Below are positions 1 to 12,100 of a stretch of 64,000 nt of DNA, piece by piece. Under the pieces are notes generated by a model. That model was not told where the DNA came from. It saw only the letters and a program-made list of their open reading frames with translations, and made no database searches. Numbering within the stretch: position 1 is the first letter of the stretch; each line of letters opens with the position of its first letter. The position numbers and the translations under genes were made by a program. The stretch lies in NCBI RefSeq assembly GCF_035083965.1, contig NC_089738.1, forward strand, positions 17,369,734-17,433,733, in the 5' to 3' direction. The stretch is from Branchiostoma lanceolatum. Taxonomy: Eukaryota; Chordata; Leptocardii; Amphioxiformes; Branchiostomatidae.

Positions 1-593
1 GGACACATGTAATGTTGATTGAAACCTTATTTGCATGATTGATGACCTACAATCAAACACAACAAATTTTGAATATTTCACGGAGGTGTGAGATCTTCAA
101 ACTTCTGTTTATGATAGACTCAAATATTCGCCACCATGGTGATTTGATCAGGTAATGCCAACCTGACTAAATTATATTCTTCATTTTTACTGAAATTTTT
201 AGCTTTCTCTCAATAACAAATTGCTAAAGTTCCCTTGAACTCTGGAAATCACCAAGGCCGAATAATACAACGCTATGTCTACATGCATTTTAGTGAAGGT
301 AAAATAAAGGAAGAAAAAAGTTTGTGCCAAAAGGACACCCCAGCAGAAAGGTTAGCCAAGTGTAAATTTAAAATGCATGTAACTGCATAATGACTGAATT
401 ACACTATCATATATTCAAGTTCAAAAGGATTCACTTCAATTGCCTAAGTCTGTGACAGCATTTTTGACATTGCCTATTCATATTTACAGAATACAAAATG
501 TGACGTCATTGTCTGTAGAAACATGTTAGAAACCTGTGATGTGTTTACAAATTGACTTTGTTTTCGTCAGGAGTACTGGGATAGTCCAATGAA

Positions 594-1075
594 TTATGTC
601 ATTGACTCCTTGTTGTCTTTTGGCAATAAACATTTGAAATGTGGCAAAATGACGAAAAATACTTTAAGCTTATAAATTTGACAATCATGCAAAATTTTGT
701 TGCCTGAATCTGAATTGGTCAACCAGTATAGCCACCAATCGGTATAATACATCAGCATTTTTTCGACAAGTGCAATGTACAGTGGACCACGGCTGAATAT
801 CCCATCCTTAGGATCCGGACTGCAACCCTTTTCAGTAGCGTGCATACATGTCGGGTGAGTGACACAGCCAGGATTTGAACTCACGACCTCTTGGCCCAAC
901 CACTGGTCTACGCACTTCAAGGTTTGACTGTCCTAATTTTAAATCATGGGACCGACAACTTCACATCCGATCCAAGGACTCCAACAAAAGTACCAGAAGC
1001 ATGCAAATTAGGATCTGGAAGCAGGCTTTCTAACCACTACACCATCGAGCACCCATTCGAAACGGAGGAGTGAAG
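594..1075 (-). repeat. Dimeric tRNA-derived SINE, copy 1
   Basis: On the minus strand this contains two tRNA-like heads. The first is near 1035-1050 (GTGTAGTGGTTAGAAAG) and the second near 880-920 has a B-box GAGTTCAAATCC. A non-tRNA body ending TTGACCAATTCAGATTC follows. A second copy with the same order lies at 39940-40440 on the plus strand, and single-head relatives lie at 33265-33440 and elsewhere. Pol III box similarity supports SINE origin; the family name is not known to me. Confidence 0.7.
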
Positions 1076-1279
1076 TTGTCTCTGTTCTGCACCTGAAAGC
1101 ACCAACTGATATGATTACTGGTAAAAAGACATTGAAAGGCATGCACTGGATTGTAAAAATCTACTCAGTGCAATTCTGTACTAGTGCCCACCAAGATGCT
1201 AGCTTAACCATTTACATTCTGATTTCAGACATACAACACGCAGCATCTTTGACTGAGCTATGCTAAGCCAAGACATGCT

Positions 1280-1500
1280 CTAAATGAACCTGTCTCAAAA
1301 ACCCACTCGTGCACTTCCAGGGCATTCCTACCAGTTTCAAATCCTTCTACAGCAACAACTTCTTTCCACTGACTGCCAAACTATGGAACTCTCCCAATGA
1401 CAATGGTTGAAACGTTCCCTCCCATATACAACCTGCAAGACTTCAAAACCAATGTCTACCACTATTTCCCAGCATAATCATCTCCATCTTACTTCAATTT
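1280..1500 (+). mobile_element. LINE ORF2 C-terminal remnant
   Basis: Translating around 1330-1480 gives the typical end of a non-LTR retrotransposon polyprotein: an N-N-F-F-P-L-T-A-K-L-W-N-S block, then a one-base frameshift, then L-P and a D-F-K-T-N-V tail. The usual family pattern is N-S-F-F-P-R-T-x-x-x-W-N-x-L-P followed by F-K. It is frameshifted and 5' truncated, so it is dead. The rest of 1080-3100 shows no gene. Confidence 0.6.
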
Positions 1501-3106
1501 AAGTTCAATGCCTAGAAGTGGTGGACTGTGGCCTTGCATTGAACAAACCCATTTAAAGAAGTACGTACATGCAACAATCTGTAGCGACATTGATCAAGCT
1601 GGTGTGTTATGACAAAAGAGGGCTGTACTGGTTACCAATGCAGATTCAGATGAGAAATTATGAGATGACAGAAAAAATCAGACAATTTCATTGCTGACAA
1701 ATACTGTGCAATTGAAGTATGCTCTTCTTGCTACTAATACAATATGTAACTCATCATTGTAAGTTGCCATATATTATGATAATTTTGAAGCAAATGTATT
1801 GTACAAATGGTACCAAAAATACATGTAAAACATGTGGTAATATCAGTGAAAGGTGTTAGTTGTATTTTTATGAAGTGAAAGAAAATCATGCTGAATATTA
1901 CAATTATTTCAATAGCTCAAATTAGCATCAATTTGGTAAAGGCTTCATAACCCACCCTGAGGTCTTTCAAGTGTACATTAATGGCAATAATAAGAATGCA
2001 GGTCCACATATAATAGCCTGGCTGTATGACAACGTGTCATAACTATATGTGATCTAGGCAACACAAATGTGAAATCTCTGTAGACATTACGCAACTACTG
2101 ATTACAATGGTAACTAAAATGTATGTAATTGAACTTACATGTGATAGAGACAACACAACATGCTTAGGATGTTCTCTTACTAGCTAGAGTATGTACATTT
2201 TACTGTCACATAGTAGTAGTAGGTTTTGTGTGAGGATTTTGAGTTATGAAAAAAAGATCACTGCTGGATGCAAAACCACTGGCAACAGATAGAAGGCCAT
2301 TGTCAGGATTATGAAAGCTTGATAAATGTTATTGCACTAGTTGTTATTCACATTGAGAAAAGTACTTGACAAACAGGCAAGAAAGAAATTGATGCCACAG
2401 CATAACTTGTGAATATACGAGTGATGTAATAAAGTTTTGGTGTTGTGTAAACCCCACAGTGTAGGTCTGACTTTTTGAGTATTTTCTTAACAGGTAACAT
2501 AGGAGAAGAAAGATTTTAACTTTGAGCCTAATCATCTGAAGGAGGAGAATAGGACCATTAGGAGAAATTGTGCCCCCCATTTCATGAATATGAACCTTAA
2601 GTTAGAGAGAGCTACAACTGGCACTATGGGACTGGTCTGATCTTAAACATGGCTTGAACTGAACAGGAAATTACAGCTTGAAATACAATCTTGCAGGTAA
2701 AAGATTCCCAAGGTGGTATGAATCTTTAGAAAACAATAAATTCAAATCCCAACATTAAACCAGGACTGGTGTCACAAGTTTTTTAACTTCAAGATACTGA
2801 AATGCCAGTGTCTCAAATGAGCATAGAACGGTACCATGACCTAAATTCCAGCAGGTAAACACTATACAGGTAACTTACCTTGCAGGTAAATAGATTTGCT
2901 CATGAATAATTAATGAGCTATGACGCAGTGAAACTTCTTTGTACCTTGACCTTTGGTCTAGCCGCCATTGAATTCTGAAACTGTAAAGGTGTACACAGAA
3001 GCAAATATGGTGTGCGAGGTTCTCAACTTTTGGGGGCATTTTAGCTAGTTTTAGGTATACTGCTTCCACCTTGTGCTGTCTGACAGTCTCTACACCTCTT
3101 GGCAAC

Positions 3107-6100
3107 ATGAAACACCTTGACCAGGAGCCAACAAGGTCTGTTTGGCTGGCAAACCTGCCCCGAGTGTCCGGATCTCAAGTTTCACAGCTGAAGACCGAGA
3201 TATGTGATGTTCTCACTGAAGGTAAGGTTTACTTTGATTTATCCTGAATCAATTCAATCTCTTAAATCAAATTAAATACTCGACAGGTACATGTACTACG
3301 TAAGAAGTATGGAGGGCATAAATATTTCGACCCTCTTGCCAGGTTGAACACAAAGGGAAAAGCAAACACTTTTGGCGGGCTAGAAAGAAAATGGACGTCA
3401 AGGATGACACATTGGTTTCAGTGTACATTTCGCAATAATTATAATGGAATGTGTTGTAGAAGGTGTAGAATGTCATGAGTGTTTGGGACACCTCAGGCAT
3501 ACCAGTTAAATGTTGTGGCTTTTTCAATGTGTAGACTTAAACCTAACATTCAAGGTATGTTGTTAGGTCATTTTGCAGCTAATACACACTAAGTGTGAGA
3601 CGACTGACAATATATACACAGGGGTACTGTCAGTGTCACCAAAATCACATTGCTTAGTAACACAGCTGCTCATAAAACTGAAACTTGACCACTTACATAT
3701 GAAGCACCAGTTGGAGGGATAAACCTAACAAGTGTACCCTAGCATTAGGAGCAAACTTGAAGACCAGAGTGACATTGTATTCAACTATTGATAAAATTGT
3801 TTAGCCCATACTATTGAAGGTAACATATCATTTATCTTTTAATCACAGCAACTTCAGGGAGGGTAACAAACATCAGGTATAGCCGTCCAAAGGTATGTTT
3901 GATTTTTTATGTACTAATAGAATAATTGATTGACAAATGTATTTTGCTATGTACTTCCTACCAATCCCTGTAAAGCCCTTATGATAAACAAGTGCATCTC
4001 ATGTCTTCATTTCTAAAAAAATGCTGAGACATTTTAAATGAGGATAACTGGTAATATGGGTGTACCCTTTTCTTCTTATTTGTGCTTTGAAGTGATTTCT
4101 GCCAAATTATAGGACAAAAATAAATACTTCAGTCACAGTTCAGTGTAGAAAAACAACATTTGGAATAGCCAACCTCCTCCATACATTGTATATGCACATT
4201 ATTTCCCCCTGTAGCATTAGATTTCCTCTTCTGATTTAATAGTTACTGTAGTACATTCAGAAAAGATGGGAAGTACTATAAATGGATTTAAGTTCATGTG
4301 GTTTTTATTTTGCGCTAAGGAAAAAATAGAGTGTTCGCAGTGGTTTTTAAGTTTGCGTTGAAATAGTTGTCGCGAAAACTGCGAACATAAAACCACTGTG
4401 AACATTTCTGCATTTACAGGATTCTGCATTTACAAAAAGTGTTAGTTTGGTAAATAATAGATTGTATTGATTGCAGGCATGTGCTGTTGTGACATTTTCC
4501 AAGGGGATGTCAGTGGTGAAGGCCCTGCAAAAAGGCAGACAGGTGGGTCTACAATATTATTGCAAATCAAGGACATGTAATTAAACACTGCACCCATGGC
4601 CAACCATCCGCCGAATGGCCAAAAGTCAATGGAAAGAGGATGTTAAGAATCATAGCAAATTGCACCTTATTCAAAACAGATAACTCTGAATTTACTTTTG
4701 TTACATTCCATACAATTCATGTTAAGCCATAATGATTATAATTCACCATTAAATTGTCAAATTTGCTTTCAGGGTTGGATTTTTGTCCGTGGTACCAGAG
4801 TGAAGTTGTTCAGGACACCAGATCCTGTCCTCACGCAAGCTAAGGAGAATAGGCAACACTTGTACTCAGAACCACACAACACCTGGCTGGAAAGGACTGA
4901 GTCCAGTCTGCGTCTCCATAATGATGACCCTCCAGCAATTGACAGCTACATGTACCTCCCATTCCACAAGCATCCCTACAGAACACAGCACATCTCAGAA
5001 GACATCTGTTCAAAAATAGTCGTGGCAAAGTCACAGAGGTCAAACAGAAAGAGGAAGAAGCTTGTCCATTCTACAAACTTTAAGGTGAAACCAAAATGTT
5101 ACTCATCAGACAAAAAACAGTTCAGAATCTGCAAGAAGACAGCAAAACGAAACAAGAAAGGACCAAAGAAAGCTGCTGCTGCTACAATTCCAAGGAGGTA
5201 AGAAATAGAGTACAATATTTGAACAAGGTCGGAAAAGTTCGTGTCTTGTTTTCAATGGAAGGCTGGACTGTGACACATGTCTCACTTGTAAATTATTAAT
5301 GAACTGTGACGCACTGAAACTGGAGTTTGTATACCTGGCCCAATGAGCCAGTAAATATTTCTACAGGTCTGGAGTAATCTGACTCGTTGTTGTTATGAAC
5401 AACAATGCAGTACAATGAAATGTTGGTATAATTTTGTTAAAAGAAAACGGCTCAATGTTTCGCGGCATCTCATTTTTATGAAAAAATGTTTTTTTTTGCA
5501 AACAAGGTGCATACCTATCACATGTAACGTTATATAAACTAACATAAATTGTCTTGAGTCTCAGTTGTGCAGTACAATGAAATATCAGTCATTCAAGAAT
5601 ACAGATCAGTTTCTTCTTCTGACTAGTATGTCATAATCCTATTCTCACAATGCTGAAGATGCAATGTGACGTTAATTTTGGCGGAATTCTTCATTTTCCA
5701 CAGGTACACCATTTATGTCCAAGGATTGACGACCCTGATTCCAATCCAAGTGAAGAGCAATGACACCATTGCAGTTCTGAAAGCAGCCATAAAACAAAAG
5801 GAGGGAATCAAATTGCCGGCTAGGGCATCTCTGTGGTGCAAGGGATATAAGGTAGTTTGATAAACCTTTGAACATTTGATTTTATTGGAATCGCAACAGG
5901 GCAATACACATGGGACACAGGCAGCTATTGCTGATGTCGTGACCCACACACATAATATAGCCGTTTTTTACACTTGGCTGGAGTGGGGAAAGTCGTGTTA
6001 AGTGCCTTTTTCCCAAGGGCACAGATTGGTGTCGTCAGGGGATTCGAACCAGGGACCTTTGGGTTCTGGGCCGAAAACCCTGCCGTTATGCCACACTGCT

Positions 6101-9100
6101 GATGCCAACTTTTAAACCTTCACAAATGACCAAGTGGAAAGTAATTAAGCATGGCTGCTACATGTAGTTACACCCCCCATTCCACTAGGACGGTGCTCTG
6201 ACCGAATCTTATTGATCTTCTTATGCTTTGAGTGTTCTTTTGTAATTTCTGTCATAATTTTACATTGTGCATGATATTCCAATTATGAAACTATGTGTTA
6301 CACGTAGTCAATGTAGGTCACAGTGAGAGCACAGCACTAGTGGAATGAGGGCCTTATACAAAGAATGTTCACACAACAGTTACTGGAATACTCGTCTGGA
6401 AACATTACCACTCATCATCAGATGATTGTACTTAATATCTAATGTTGCTATTGATACCACTATTGAATACTGCAATTATGACCACCAAGCTAATGTTTTT
6501 GATCTCAAACTCAATCTTTCTTTTTCTTAATCATTCTCATCAAAGTTGGTGGACCTTCTAACCTTGGATGACCAGTTGGTTGGACCTGAAAGCAACGTGG
6601 TGCTGCACATGGGCCTCCAAGGAGGATCTGACAAGGGTAAACTTTCTATCTGTACAAAAAGTATTGAGCTTCTAGATAATATTGAGCTTCTAGACATTTG
6701 CGCTTGTATTTACATGCTTTAAACATTTTCCCACCTGTTGTTGTAGTAATATGTATGTGTAGCATATACAATATCAATGTCCATGTAATTTTTCAGTAGG
6801 CAAATTCCTGCAATTTTCATGTTTGGCTTTTGATTAAATGTATTTTTTTTTAATTCATTCTTTCATATTTCAGATGGATCATCACCAGGTCCTAACAAGG
6901 GTGGTAGAGTTTCCTTAAGACCCAAAACTAAAGAGCTACCAGGAAGATCTAAAGACACTGGTATGCACATTCTTCTAACATCTGAAAATATTTACAGTAT
7001 GGCAATTTAATATCATCGTCAATTAAGTCCACACTAACAATTGGTATCATGATTTCGCAGGTTGACATTTTCTGCATTGGCACTTGTACGCAATGCATGC
7101 ATTTCAAAGTACAAAAAGTCACATCATGATTTATACTAACTAGCCTAGTTAAATCATGCTAACAGCCCTTCCACTGGTTAGGTGCCCATGAAGAGGAGGA
7201 TTCCATAGAGCCTGGACAGTGAGTTCATGTTACACAGAAATATGACTTCCTTTTTTTAAACAGATTTGGTTACAGAATTAGAGCTACTGTACCTGGCCAG
7301 GAACATTGGAGTGGAATGGGAGAGTCTGACCATTGCTCTGGGCATGACCAAGGCTGATGTGTACAAGTTCAAGGCTGACAACCCTCACAACACAGAGCAG
7401 GCTATACTTGCCATGCTGGTTAACTGGAAGAGGATGCAAGGGCCACATGCCACAAAACAACACTTGAAGGAAATGTTGACTAGAGAAGGCATAGATGAAG
7501 AATGTTTCGGTAGGTTGTAGGTTGACTTTTAAGCTGAAGAAATCAATTGGCCCTCCAGACAATTTCATACAGTTATTAATTTCACACACTAAAAAGAATA
7601 AAACAGTAATTAGTATTCTAGGGTGGCACCAACTGAATCTGCAAAACAGGCTTACCAACAACATCTACTTTGCCCTCAGCAGTACACATGAACATGTACA
7701 TAGAAGTGTTCATACTGCTTTAATATTTGTCAACAATCCTTATAACTGTCTATGATTCTAGTAATTCTTAGTAAAGAATAAGAATACACAACAGTTACTT
7801 CTCTTTTCAGACTTTATCATCAGGGATATGGCTGAGTCTGCTGCTACTCCAAGTTCACATGCCAGTGCCAAACAAGTTTCCTTACAAATGCCTGCAACTA
7901 AAGGTATAGCCAACATACAGGTTATGATAGTCTCTGCATGTCTGAGGTATGTTGTTAGCATCAAAAATTTGAAGTTAAGGTTCTGGGTCGGAGTTCAAAT
8001 CTAACCGGGGTTGGGGTCAGGGCGCGGTAATCTGCCGGAAGTGTGTGGTTGTCACCCTGATTTCTGCCCGCTATTGCTTGGTGATCGTTATAGCTAATAG
8101 TATGCATAAATATTTTGAATCTTCAGAAAAGCCAGTGAGTTGTTAGTAGTATTTTTGGGCGCGGTGCAGCTGATTTGGGCGCGGTGCAGCTGATTTGCCG
8201 TCAAAGCCTTTTTTGTATTAATCCGCCGCAACGGTGATGCATGTTTTTTCGCCTGATGACCCAAATAGCAGCGTTTTTTATGCATTTTCACTGAATTTGC
8301 ATCATTGGAGATTGTGAAAAAGTTATCACATGACTTTTTAATTTTTTTATTTTTCAGAGACAGGAAGTATTGCGCTTTTTCAGCATATATGCCGTTACCC
8401 CAGGAAAAGTCATTTTTGTCATGCAGCTTCGATTGAAAAAGTGTAAAAAAAAACTTAAGACAATTTTCGTATCCAAAATTTACATTTTACTATGGTTTCC
8501 ACCCAAAATAAAGGGGCAACAGACAATACCGAAAATTAGGAAAGTACAAGCTAACTGCTTTTCGCCGGAATCATTAGATTTTCCATCCTACTTTTCTTGG
8601 TGGATTGTAGCCCATCGGCCTGAGGGTGACGGCCTACATATTAAATCGTAAAAGAAACTCCGGTCCAAGACCTTAAATTAACTCAGTTATGATTGTTGTA
8701 GTCATCAGGAAATGTCAGAATGTACTGATCAGTTCAAGTATTGTAATTGAATTACTTCTTTGTCCACAGACTCTGCAAAGCAAGTGAGTCAAGCAGTCTA
8801 CCATCAGTGCAACTTTTACACCATCACAGACAGCAGAAATGTCATAGTTGGGACAGACAATAGCATTCAACCGCAACTACCAGAGGCAACAGGTACAATA
8901 CCACCAACTTATGTAACCTTATAATAGTTATCAAGTTGAAGAAGGTAACTACACAATGTAAGTCACCTGGGATGTTGACTTGTACTTTTATGTCTGTGCA
9001 ACAAAGCATTCTATAGCTAGGCTACATGTACATGTAGCAGTAATTCAGCTACAAATAACCTGTTAGATGTCACATATTTCAGTAAAAGATCTCCAAAGGA

Positions 9101-12100
9101 AATTTAAGTTGTGTGTGTTAGTATAATGTCAAGAGGGTAGAGCTGTTTTAAGACTTTGGTCATTGTATAATTCCCAGAGGACCGATGACGACTTGGACCA
9201 ACTGCTATAGTAACTTTAATTTGATTTTCCTTGAATCAATTAAAAAACAAAAACAAATTCATTACACAGAACGCAAATTTATTCACATGCTGAATTTTTG
9301 TGTTTTTCCAGGCTTCTCTCCTCCTGAGGGAGCAGATCTGGAGGAATGGTTGGTCGACACGCTTCATCACATACTTAACCCTAAGAATGAACCAAGCTGT
9401 AAACCAATGACTTTGAAAGATCTGGGGACAAAATTTGATAAGTTAAACATGAAATTGGGAAAGAAATTTAAGGAGTACAAGTTCGGCAGTATGAAACAAT
9501 TTATTGAAAACCACAAAAAACAGTTTGAGCTGAGAGAGAAGAAGGGAATGGGTTTGATGGTAGTAGGTAAATTTTTGAAAAAAAAGAAGAAAAAAAGACA
9601 ACAGGCTGAAATGCTGCGTCAAAAACAGGAGGAAGCTAGCGTAGCTAAAAGGGAAGAAAACCAGAATCTGGAAGTAGAGGCAAAAAGTCCCTCTCCAACC
9701 GAAAGGACTAATTCAGTATATGATTCTGAAGATGAACAAAAGCCCAACATACATGAAGATACAGAACAGACTACTGAATCAGGTGTATGCTTACTAACAG
9801 ATAAAGATGTCAGGGAGACACTGGAAGAGCATCAACCCAGACAAAATGTGGAGGAAAATGTGCAAAGCCACCCAATACCGGTAACAAACCCAGAGAAAAG
9901 TAACCAAACATTTCCTCAAATACCTCTGAATCAGTTAATTTCTAAACAGGTGGAAATTTGGAGTGTTGATGAGGTGTGTTCTTGGCTACAAACACTTAAT
10001 CTTAACAAAGGCAAACTTACACCATATATCAAGACATTCCAAGAAGAAGACATAACTGGCAAAGCTCTCCTAAACCTGTCTGACTCTGCTAGAAAAGACC
10101 TTGGCATGTCCATTGGTGACTGGACAGAGATTAAGTCTGAAATTGAAAAGCTCAAGAGTCTAACACATAATCAGCTTCAACAACCCGACATCAGTTTCCC
10201 TGTTGATCATGTTCCAAAAATTGAAAGTCAAAAAGGTATTGATGGAAGGTTAAAAAAGCACAGGCACATTTCAGCAGAAAGAATTTGGAATGACTTTCTA
10301 GACAGCGTTGACGACTTTCAATCATCAAGAGCATACTGTTTAATAGTTGACTACACAACGGACAAAGAGCCAGTTGAGCAACTACGAGTTGACAAAGAAC
10401 ATATCGAAAAGAAACCATCTGGTAACCTTCATGCTCTTGCAAACATCAATTGGACAAAGGTTTTTGATTTTGATCCAAACAGTAGGGATTCCGGAATTCT
10501 AACACATTGTGAAGAACCCCTTCGAAATAGGCGTGGACTATACATAACCACATGTCAAGACCATCCTAAAGATCTTTCTGACAAAGCTACAGAGTGGTTC
10601 TTTCCAATACCTGATGCAAAAACATCTCTAACAAAATGGACAAATGCTGTGGGAAAGAAGCTAAATGCTCATTGTGAAAAACTTGCAGAGTTTTGTTACA
10701 GGAAGAGACCCCTTACAGTAGTTGTGTTGTGGTATGGTAAGGGCAATCTCCTGTCTCATTTGCACCAGTTGCTAGTGAAAATTGGAGAAAATGTCAGCAA
10801 ATCATTGAGGATTGTGCTTTGCTTGAAAAATTCTGAGGTAAGGAAGAGTGTTACAACATTATGTCATGACTTCGAGATTGAAGACATATTTGAGATTCCA
10901 CTAGAGTATTTGTGCCTGTGTCTTTCACAACTTGGTAGTTCTAAAACATCCAAATACATACTCCCTCTCTTATCTGACAGAAAAATAATGGAAGTTGAGA
11001 TAGAACCAAAGGATGCAGCATGGTTGGCAGAAGAGCTTGAAGTTTTGTATGTTGGACAAAATCATAAACCTGATGATCTGGATGGAAATGAACTTGGAAA
11101 TGAATTCTACCGTGGTGGGCAAATTTCTTGGTATGAGTTACAGCTTGGAAACATTGATGTCCAAAGGGACCTTGCGCATAAAATAGAGACACGCCTACAT
11201 GAACACATTGGCAACCACAAGTCAGCAAAGCTGACTCTCTATCATGCACCAGGTGGAGGGGGATCAACACTGGCCCGGAGAATAATTTGGAACCTTCATC
11301 TTAACAAAATAGATGCATGTGTTTGTGTTTTTGTCATTAATCTTTCCCTTGAAACTTCACAAAAGATTGTCTGGCTACATAAAAAGACACATCTTCCTGT
11401 GTTGGTTGTGGATGACTGCAGACTGTGGAAGGCTGAATCCCTGTATATTGAACAACTGTTTCTGTTTTGTCATAGAGCAACTCAGCTTGTGATTTTGGAT
11501 GTTCAAAGGTTTTCATCTAGGATTGAGACAGACAGTAAGGGAGATTCTTTCTGGCTTAGGGGTGAGGTGAGTGACGATGAGGCCATAAGGCTGAAGAGAG
11601 CTTTTGCTCATAATTGCCCAACAAGGGAAAAACAGCTTCAGAAGTTGGTCAAAGATGTCAAAAGTGGCAGGCCACATCATGTGTGTGAGTTTGGACTAGC
11701 TGCATATGAATATGACTTTAAGGGAGTCCAGTCATATGTGTCAGGTTACTTGAAGTATGACAGCTCAGGGGACATGTTACCATGGCAACAGGTGGTGAGT
11801 TTTCTTGCATTGGCATACTACTATGGGCATGCTCAGATTCCAGGACAGTTTTTCGCTCGAATATTGCATATAGATGACAGAGATGTTGTAGATTATGATG
11901 ACCTACCCTATGAGGCAAAAAAAGTTGTTTGCACAGATGAGTTAAACAACTGGCGGATCACGCTACATGTTATAGCCAAAGAAATTCTTGAACAAGTTCT
12001 TCGCCCACAACAGCACAGACGAGAACTTGGCATCAGACTAAGCAAAGATGCCCGTAATCATTTGGAGAAACTGGCTTTAAGTTTTGTCAAAGAAGCTGGT

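Noticed and set aside
7184-7221. Small extra exon before the death-domain exon
   Set aside because: Its acceptor and donor give a phase that breaks the downstream frame.
8370-8651. 93-codon frame in a SAMD9-like gene intron
   Set aside because: No domain and does not join flanking exons in frame.
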